Below are positions 7,620 through 11,430 of a stretch of DNA of 11,430 bases, piece after piece. The notes under the pieces were generated by a model. The model saw only the letters and a list, made by a program, of their open reading frames with translations, ran no database searches and was not told the DNA's origin. Each line of letters opens with the position of its first letter. Position 1 is the first letter of the stretch. The position numbers and the translations under genes were made by a program. The DNA is from Candidatus Equinaster intestinalis (GTDB taxonomy: Bacteria; Bacillota_A; Clostridia; Oscillospirales; Acutalibacteraceae): the NCBI GenBank assembly GCA_018065375.1, contig JAGHTJ010000123.1, forward strand, positions 1 to 11,430, written 5' to 3'.

Positions 7620-8861
7620 TTATCTTATATTTCCGTTGCCTTTGATTACATATTTATAGGTCGTAAGCTCTTTAAGACCCATAGGACCTCTTGCGTGAAG
7701 CTTTTGTGTGGAAATTCCCATTTCACAACCAAGCCCGAATTCTCCTCCATCGGTAAACCGTGTTGAAGCGTTTACATATACTGCCGCGCTATCCACACCA
7801 CTGCAAAAATACTGCGCCGCTGCGTCTTCTTCGGTTATTATGGCTTCGCTATGATGGGTTGAATGAGCGTCAATATGCCGTACTGCATCCTTTACGCCGT
7901 CTACCGCCTTTACCGCCAGAATATAATCGAGAAACTCGGTATCAAAATCCGTATCTGTTGCCGCTACACCCTTTTGGGAGTATTTAATACATTCTTCGTC
8001 CATACGAAGCTCTACCGGTATTTCACGGCTTGTAAGCCTTTGCTCCAAAAGGGGAATAAAATCCTTTAATATCTTTTTATCCACAAGGCAAACCTCTGCG
8101 GCATTACAAACAGACGGTCTGCTGGTTTTTGCGTTTTCAATTATATTAAGCGCCATATCAAGGTCGGCATTTTCGTGAACGAAAATATGGCATATACCGG
8201 TACCCGTTTCTATGCAGGGCACGGTAGCATTCTCCACACAAGCCGAAATAAGGCCCTTGCCTCCGCGGGGAATCAGCAAATCAATATATCCGTTTGCCCT
8301 CATCATTTCGTTTGCGCTCTGCCTGCTTATATCCTCTATAAGCATTACGGCATTTTCGGGAAGTCCCGCTTTTTTAAGACCGCTTTTTAGAGCCTTTACT
8401 ATCTCGGTTGCGCTTTTATGCGCTTCCTTGCCCGAGCGAAGCAAGCAGGCATTTCCGCTTTTGATACAAAGCGCCGCCGCGTCCGAGGTTACATTCGGGC
8501 GGCTCTCATAAATAATACCCACAACACCAATCGGCACCGTGATTTTTTTAATCGAAAGACCGTCTGCCCTATCGAACTGCTCAAGCACTCTGCCGGTAGG
8601 GTCTGCAAGGTTTTTTACCTCGATTATCCCGCGGGACATAGCCTCTATTCGCTCTTTAGTTAGTCTTAAACGGTCAAGCATAACATCGCTTATGCCGCTG
8701 GCATTTTTAATATCCTCGGCATTGGCGCGCAGTATATCCTCACAGTTTTCGGTTAAGCTTATTGCCATAAATTCGAGCGCACGGTTTTTATCATCGGGAG
8801 AAAATACCGCAAGCTCCTTTGAAGCCGTTTTAACTGCCTTTAATATTTGAGTGGTGGTCAA
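7620..8861 (-). CDS. proA: Gamma-glutamyl phosphate reductase
   Basis: NADPH-dependent reduction of glutamyl 5-phosphate to glutamate semialdehyde, the second step of proline synthesis. The 413 residues match the family. It is an aldehyde-dehydrogenase-type fold with PIGVVGIIYESRPNV (110-124), LRSGKEA (141-147), LIPRGGKGLI (196-205) and ETGTGICHIF (218-227). The catalytic Cys252 sits in RPSVCNAAE. The C-terminal half ends with GGEFGLGCEMGIS and ARGPMGLKELT. The start codon is TTG at 8861-8859, immediately after the proB TAA (sequence TAATTG), with GGAGG 8 bases upstream. No ATG in the next 30 codons is equally well placed. Together with proB it forms the usual ProB-ProA pair, in which the unstable glutamyl phosphate is passed on directly. 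Confidence 0.96.
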   Translation of the reverse strand: MTTTQILKAVKTASKELAVFSPDDKNRALEFMAISLTENCEDILRANAEDIKNASGISDVMLDRLRLTKERIEAMSRGIIEVKNLADPTGRVLEQFDRADGLSIKKITVPIGVVGIIYESRPNVTSDAAALCIKSGNACLLRSGKEAHKSATEIVKALKSGLKKAGLPENAVMLIEDISRQSANEMMRANGYIDLLIPRGGKGLISACVENATVPCIETGTGICHIFVHENADLDMALNIIENAKTSRPSVCNAAEVCLVDKKILKDFIPLLEQRLTSREIPVELRMDEECIKYSQKGVAATDTDFDTEFLDYILAVKAVDGVKDAVRHIDAHSTHHSEAIITEEDAAAQYFCSGVDSAAVYVNASTRFTDGGEFGLGCEMGISTQKLHARGPMGLKELTTYKYVIKGNGNIR

Positions 8862-9644
8862 TTATTTTTCCTCCGATTTTTTAATCGCCAAAAATTTTGT
8901 GCCTACCTGTTTACCGTCAATAATATCGTAAAGATTTTCGGGACGGTCTCCGTTTGTAATTATCATATCGGTTCCCGATTCGGTAGCTATCTTTGCGGCA
9001 TCAATTTTGGTTATCATACCGCCGGTTCCGACCTTGGAATGAGTGCCGCCCGCAAGCGCCTCGATTTCGGGGGTTATTTCAGCTACCTCGGGAATTATCT
9101 TTGCATTCTTATCCTTATGCGGATTTGTAGTTGAAAGTCCTTCAACATCGGAAAAAATAACGAGCGTATCTGCATTTACACTTCTTGAAACTATTGCCGC
9201 AAGTGTATCGTTATCGCCTATTACAAGCTCGTTTACCGCAACACTGTCGTTTTCATTTATTATCGGAATAACTCCGAGAGCCAGCAACTGATTTACCGTG
9301 TTTTTAAAATTATCGTGTTGCTCCTTATCCTTCATATTACCCGCCGTAAGCAAAATCTGGGCAACGGTGTGATTATACTCTCCGAAAAGGCGACTGTAGG
9401 TATACATAAGCTCGCATTGACCAACCGCCGCAACCGCCTGCTTGAATGCCACCTCTTTGGGACGTTCCGCAAGGGAGAGCTTGCCCATACCCATACCTAC
9501 CGCACCCGAAGATACAACTATTACCTCACAGCCGGCATTCTTAATATCGCTTACAACCTTACAGAATTTTTCTATATGACGGATATTAAGATGTCCCGTA
9601 GGATATGCAAGTGTTGATGTACCGATTTTTATTACAATTCGCAT
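8862..9644 (-). CDS. proB: Glutamate 5-kinase (short form, no PUA domain)
   Basis: Phosphorylates glutamate with ATP, the committed and usually proline-inhibited step of proline synthesis. The 260 residues form only the amino acid kinase domain. The C-terminal PUA domain of the roughly 367-residue E. coli-type enzyme is missing, as is common in clostridia, and the stop is followed at once by proA, so this is not a truncation by damage. Motifs: VIKIGTSTL (4-12) at the nucleotide site, VVSSGAVGMG (43-52), PIINENDSVA (127-136) for glutamate binding, IGDNDTLAA (142-150), SDVEGLSTTNP (165-175), and the glycine-rich GGTHSKVGTGGMITK (199-213). The ATG at 9644-9642 has an AAGGTGAT ribosome site. It is the first gene of proBAC, behind its own promoter, with an untranslated leader of only about 25 nt. 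There is thus no room for a T-box or other long leader. Confidence 0.96.
   Translation of the reverse strand: MRIVIKIGTSTLAYPTGHLNIRHIEKFCKVVSDIKNAGCEVIVVSSGAVGMGMGKLSLAERPKEVAFKQAVAAVGQCELMYTYSRLFGEYNHTVAQILLTAGNMKDKEQHDNFKNTVNQLLALGVIPIINENDSVAVNELVIGDNDTLAAIVSRSVNADTLVIFSDVEGLSTTNPHKDKNAKIIPEVAEITPEIEALAGGTHSKVGTGGMITKIDAAKIATESGTDMIITNGDRPENLYDIIDGKQVGTKFLAIKKSEEK
8870..8874 (-). promoter_or_regulatory. proA ribosome binding site (supports TTG start)
   Basis: GGAGG inside the last codons of proB, 8 bases before TTG 8861-8859. Its spacing is what supports the non-ATG start and implies coupling of proA to the end of proB translation. Confidence 0.75.
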
Positions 9645-9675
9645 AATATCACCTTTTTATAATATATACACAGTT

Positions 9676-9704
9676 ATTATATTCCAAACAAGCCCGGTAG
9701 TCAA
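9676..9704 (-). promoter_or_regulatory. Sigma-A promoter of the proBAC operon
   Basis: TTGACT at 9704-9699, a 17-base spacer, and TATAAT at 9681-9676 on the minus strand, starting 3 bases past the EamA-gene stop codon. Transcription should begin near 9669, about 25 bases before proB. The -35 box lies in the loop of a small inverted repeat (9716-9690). Confidence 0.88.
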
Positions 9705-9707
9705 GCA

Positions 9708-10142
9708 TTAGGGCTTATTTATAAAGAACAGACCTACCATACATATTACTATTCCCATTATTTTTGAAAGATTAAGGCTTTCTTTATAAAAAACAAGCCC
9801 GATAACAAGCAGTGCCACGGCAAGTATACTGCTATGTACCAACTGACCCGTGCTTATATTCCAGCCCGCCTTATACATATACAGAGTTCCCACCTCAAGG
9901 CCTACTATGGCAAGTCCCAAAACGAAGGTTGTCCAGTTAATATTCTTATACTCTTTAAAAAGATTTCCGCCCTTTGAGGTAAGGAAGAAAAGAACCGCCG
10001 AAAAAACCGCTCCTACGGTATAGGTTACCGTAAGCGCCGCCAGCGGATTCAAATTCTGCGGCGAAGATTTCGAGCAGATATGATAGAAGATGTTTGACAA
10101 AACTATCAAGGCTATCGGTGCATAGTAGAAAAAAGTTTCCAT
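9708..10142 (-). CDS. Half-size EamA/DMT-type membrane protein, probable transporter
   Basis: A 144-residue hydrophobic protein with about five membrane helices, by eye at 7-23, 34-54, 72-92, 100-118 and 126-142. The C-terminal stretch FYKESLNLSKIMGIVICMVG is typical of the end of an EamA repeat in the drug/metabolite transporter superfamily. Full DMT carriers have ten helices (two repeats); this has one repeat and would have to work as a dimer. It lacks the TM1 glutamate of classical EmrE-type small multidrug transporters, though Glu83 falls inside helix 3. The substrate cannot be told from sequence. The start ATG at 10142 has AAGGAG upstream with 7-base-range spacing. It is transcribed from its own promoter behind a short leader that may be structured, and a separate promoter for proB follows. 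The symporter upstream does not indicate a shared role. Confidence 0.8.
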   Translation of the reverse strand: METFFYYAPIALIVLSNIFYHICSKSSPQNLNPLAALTVTYTVGAVFSAVLFFLTSKGGNLFKEYKNINWTTFVLGLAIVGLEVGTLYMYKAGWNISTGQLVHSSILAVALLVIGLVFYKESLNLSKIMGIVICMVGLFFINKP

Positions 10143-10155
10143 AAAAATTCTCCTT

Positions 10156-10210
10156 AAAATAAAATAGCAGCCAAACCAAATAGCCTGACTGTCGGTAGGT
10201 GCTCACCCGT
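10156..10210 (-). promoter_or_regulatory. Possible structured leader (candidate small riboswitch or attenuator)
   Basis: Between the promoter and the EamA-type gene the RNA begins near ACGGGUGAGCACCUACCG (10210-10193). This can close as CGG/CCG around an inner GGU-GAGC-ACC hairpin. A second hairpin follows: AG(U)CAG(G)CUA pairs with UGGCUGCU (10190-10166), about 8 bp with two one-base bulges and a loop containing UUUGGU. It runs straight into AUUUUAUUUU (10165-10156), a terminator-like tail, then the ribosome site. The loop GGU of hairpin 2 could pair with ACC of hairpin 1. A two-hairpin element with a U-tract before a membrane transporter fits a transcriptional riboswitch, with guanidine-IV (mepA type) as one possibility recalled from memory and not verified. 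It could also be an unregulated leader. Confidence 0.4.
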
Positions 10211-10218
10211 TTTTTCTC

Positions 10219-10246
10219 ATTATAGCACAGTTTTTTCCAAAATCAA
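10219..10246 (-). promoter_or_regulatory. Extended -10 sigma-A promoter of the EamA-type gene
   Basis: TTGATT at 10246-10241, a 16-base spacer, and TATAAT at 10224-10219, preceded by TG one base upstream (TGCTATAAT, an extended -10). The -35 box overlaps the stop codon of the upstream symporter. Start of transcription near 10212 leaves a leader of about 70 nt. Confidence 0.8.
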
Positions 10247-11430
10247 GAATTTTTATCATATTTTTTGATGAGCCCGACTGCAACCGGTAAAAGAAGTATC
10301 ACCCCGCAAAGATTGGGGATAATCATAAGCCCGTTTACCGTTTCGGAAACTTTCCAAACCGTCTTCATTTCCGTCACCGCTCCGAGGACAGCCGCCGCAG
10401 AATAAAGCAGAAAAAAGCATTTATTAAATTCGAAGCCGAAAAGAAATTCAAAGCATCTTAAACCGTAAAAACCCCAACCTATTACTGTGGAAAGCGCAAA
10501 ACTGCAAAGTGCCATGCAAAGAAGCACCGAAGCCCATTTACCGTAAACCGATTTAAAGGCAAAAAGAGCAAGCTCTGCCCCTGCCGCTTTGCCGTAATTT
10601 ATCGGTACTCCGCTTATTAAAATCACAAGAGAGGTAAGGGTGCAGATAACGATAGTGTCGGCGAAAACCTCGAAAATTCCGAAAAGCCCCTGCTCTGCCG
10701 GATTTTCGATATTTGAAGCAGAATGAGCGATACCCGCCGTGCCGAGTCCCGCTTCGTTTGAAAAAACACCCCTTGAAAAGCCTGTTTTGAGTGTTAAAAA
10801 AATCGAGCCCACCGCCCCGCCGGTAACCGCCGCCGGCTTAAATGCACCGGTGAATATCATGGCAAAAACCGCCGGCAGTTTTTCTGCATTTAAAATTATT
10901 GCCCCTGCAGATACCGCAAGATACGAAACCGCCATAAATGGCACCATTATTCCGGTCACCCTGCCTACCTTTTCGGCACCTCCCACAAGCACTGTAGCCG
11001 CAAAAACCGCTACCGCCGCACCGATAAAAAGTTTAAATAAAGGGTTATTTTGCAAATCCTGCTTACCGCAAAAATCCGAAAGAGTAAAGCTGACCGAATT
11101 AAGCAGAGTATTAACCTGAACGGCATTGCCGATGCCGAAAACCGCCACTACACCCATAACCGCATAGCAAACCGCCGGCAGGTTATACCGCTCCCCCAAT
11201 CCGTTACGAATGAAATACATCGGACCTCCCGCAAATTCGCCCTTTTTGTTTTTCTCCCTATAATGCACCGAAAGGGTAATTTCAGCCGTTTTTACCGCCA
11301 TACCCAAAAACGCCGAAACCCACATCCAAAAAACCGCTCCCGCGCCGCCGAGTGCTATAGCACCCGCCACCCCCGCTATATTTCCGGTACCACCGGTTGC
11401 CGCAAGGGCGGTACAAAGGGCTCTAAAGGG
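10243..11430 (-). CDS. Sodium:alanine/glycine symporter, AGCS family, partial (5' end beyond window)
   Basis: Secondary transporter that takes up alanine or glycine with Na+ (sometimes H+) across the cytoplasmic membrane. The frame is open to the window edge, giving 395 visible residues starting PFRALCTALA. Family members have about 440-480 residues, so roughly the first 50-80, including the first helices, are missing. Conserved AGCS blocks are TGGTGNIAGVAGAIALGG (12-29), VFWMWVSAFLGMA (33-45), FAGGPMYFI (66-74), and the long block TGFSRGVFSNEAGLGTAGIAHS (about 216-237). Numerous hydrophobic helices run to a short charged tail, KKYDKNS. A GTG at 11370 could look like a start but lies within the conserved GNIAGVAGA block and is internal. 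The gene ends where the next promoter's -35 box begins, with no terminator visible. Whether the substrate is alanine, glycine or both cannot be settled. Confidence 0.93.
   Translation of the reverse strand, partial: PFRALCTALAATGGTGNIAGVAGAIALGGAGAVFWMWVSAFLGMAVKTAEITLSVHYREKNKKGEFAGGPMYFIRNGLGERYNLPAVCYAVMGVVAVFGIGNAVQVNTLLNSVSFTLSDFCGKQDLQNNPLFKLFIGAAVAVFAATVLVGGAEKVGRVTGIMVPFMAVSYLAVSAGAIILNAEKLPAVFAMIFTGAFKPAAVTGGAVGSIFLTLKTGFSRGVFSNEAGLGTAGIAHSASNIENPAEQGLFGIFEVFADTIVICTLTSLVILISGVPINYGKAAGAELALFAFKSVYGKWASVLLCMALCSFALSTVIGWGFYGLRCFEFLFGFEFNKCFFLLYSAAAVLGAVTEMKTVWKVSETVNGLMIIPNLCGVILLLPVAVGLIKKYDKNS

Noticed and set aside
9645..9669. T-box or other long leader before proB
   Set aside because: The predicted untranslated leader is only about 25 nt, too short for a T-box.
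10739..11119. 126-codon plus-strand open frame
   Set aside because: Antisense shadow of the AGCS symporter; low-complexity Ala/Pro/Thr content reflects the complement of a membrane protein.
11368..11370. GTG as start of the symporter
   Set aside because: The frame continues upstream with the conserved AGCS sequence TGGTGNIAG right to the window edge, so this is an internal valine.
1..11430. CRISPR array, insertion sequence, phage or tRNA genes
   Set aside because: No spaced direct repeats, transposase-like frames, terminal inverted repeats or cloverleaf sequences were seen; gene content is uniformly housekeeping with even composition.

Overview
The window reads as chromosomal housekeeping DNA from a low-to-mid-GC Gram-positive, most likely a clostridial Firmicute (Bacillota). 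The grounds are consensus sigma-A promoters, strong GGAGG ribosome sites, a PyrR-type attenuator, a PyrD1B/PyrK-type dihydroorotate dehydrogenase, a short ProB without a PUA domain, and an AGCS amino acid symporter. No mobile element, tRNA, rRNA or CRISPR array was seen. All genes lie on the minus strand, so transcription runs from high to low coordinates. No gene-free stretch exceeds about 180 bases.

In transcription order, the window opens inside an AGCS sodium:alanine/glycine symporter whose 5' end lies outside. A promoter whose -35 box overlaps the symporter stop codon then drives a short, possibly structured leader and a 144-residue, five-helix EamA-type membrane protein. A second near-consensus promoter drives proB-proA-proC, the complete glutamate-to-proline pathway, tightly packed: proB and proA abut, and proA starts with TTG.

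A third, fully consensus promoter (TTGACA, 17 bp, TATAAT) starts the pyrimidine operon pyrC-carB-pyrK-pyrD-pyrF. Its leader of about 120 nt holds a PyrR-type attenuator: a PyrR-binding anti-antiterminator hairpin, an antiterminator, and a perfect 10-bp intrinsic terminator just before the pyrC ribosome site. The operon therefore appears to be switched off by PyrR when UMP is plentiful. The five genes give the synthetase subunit of carbamoyl phosphate synthase, dihydroorotase, both subunits of the NAD-linked dihydroorotate dehydrogenase, and OMP decarboxylase, which is cut by the window edge. The glutaminase subunit gene carA, normally next to carB, is not between pyrC and carB or anywhere else in the window. 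pyrB, pyrE and pyrR are also not in view.

The most notable items are the readable PyrR attenuator, the missing carA, and the unassigned leader before the EamA gene, which could be a small riboswitch. The rest is ordinary and well conserved.
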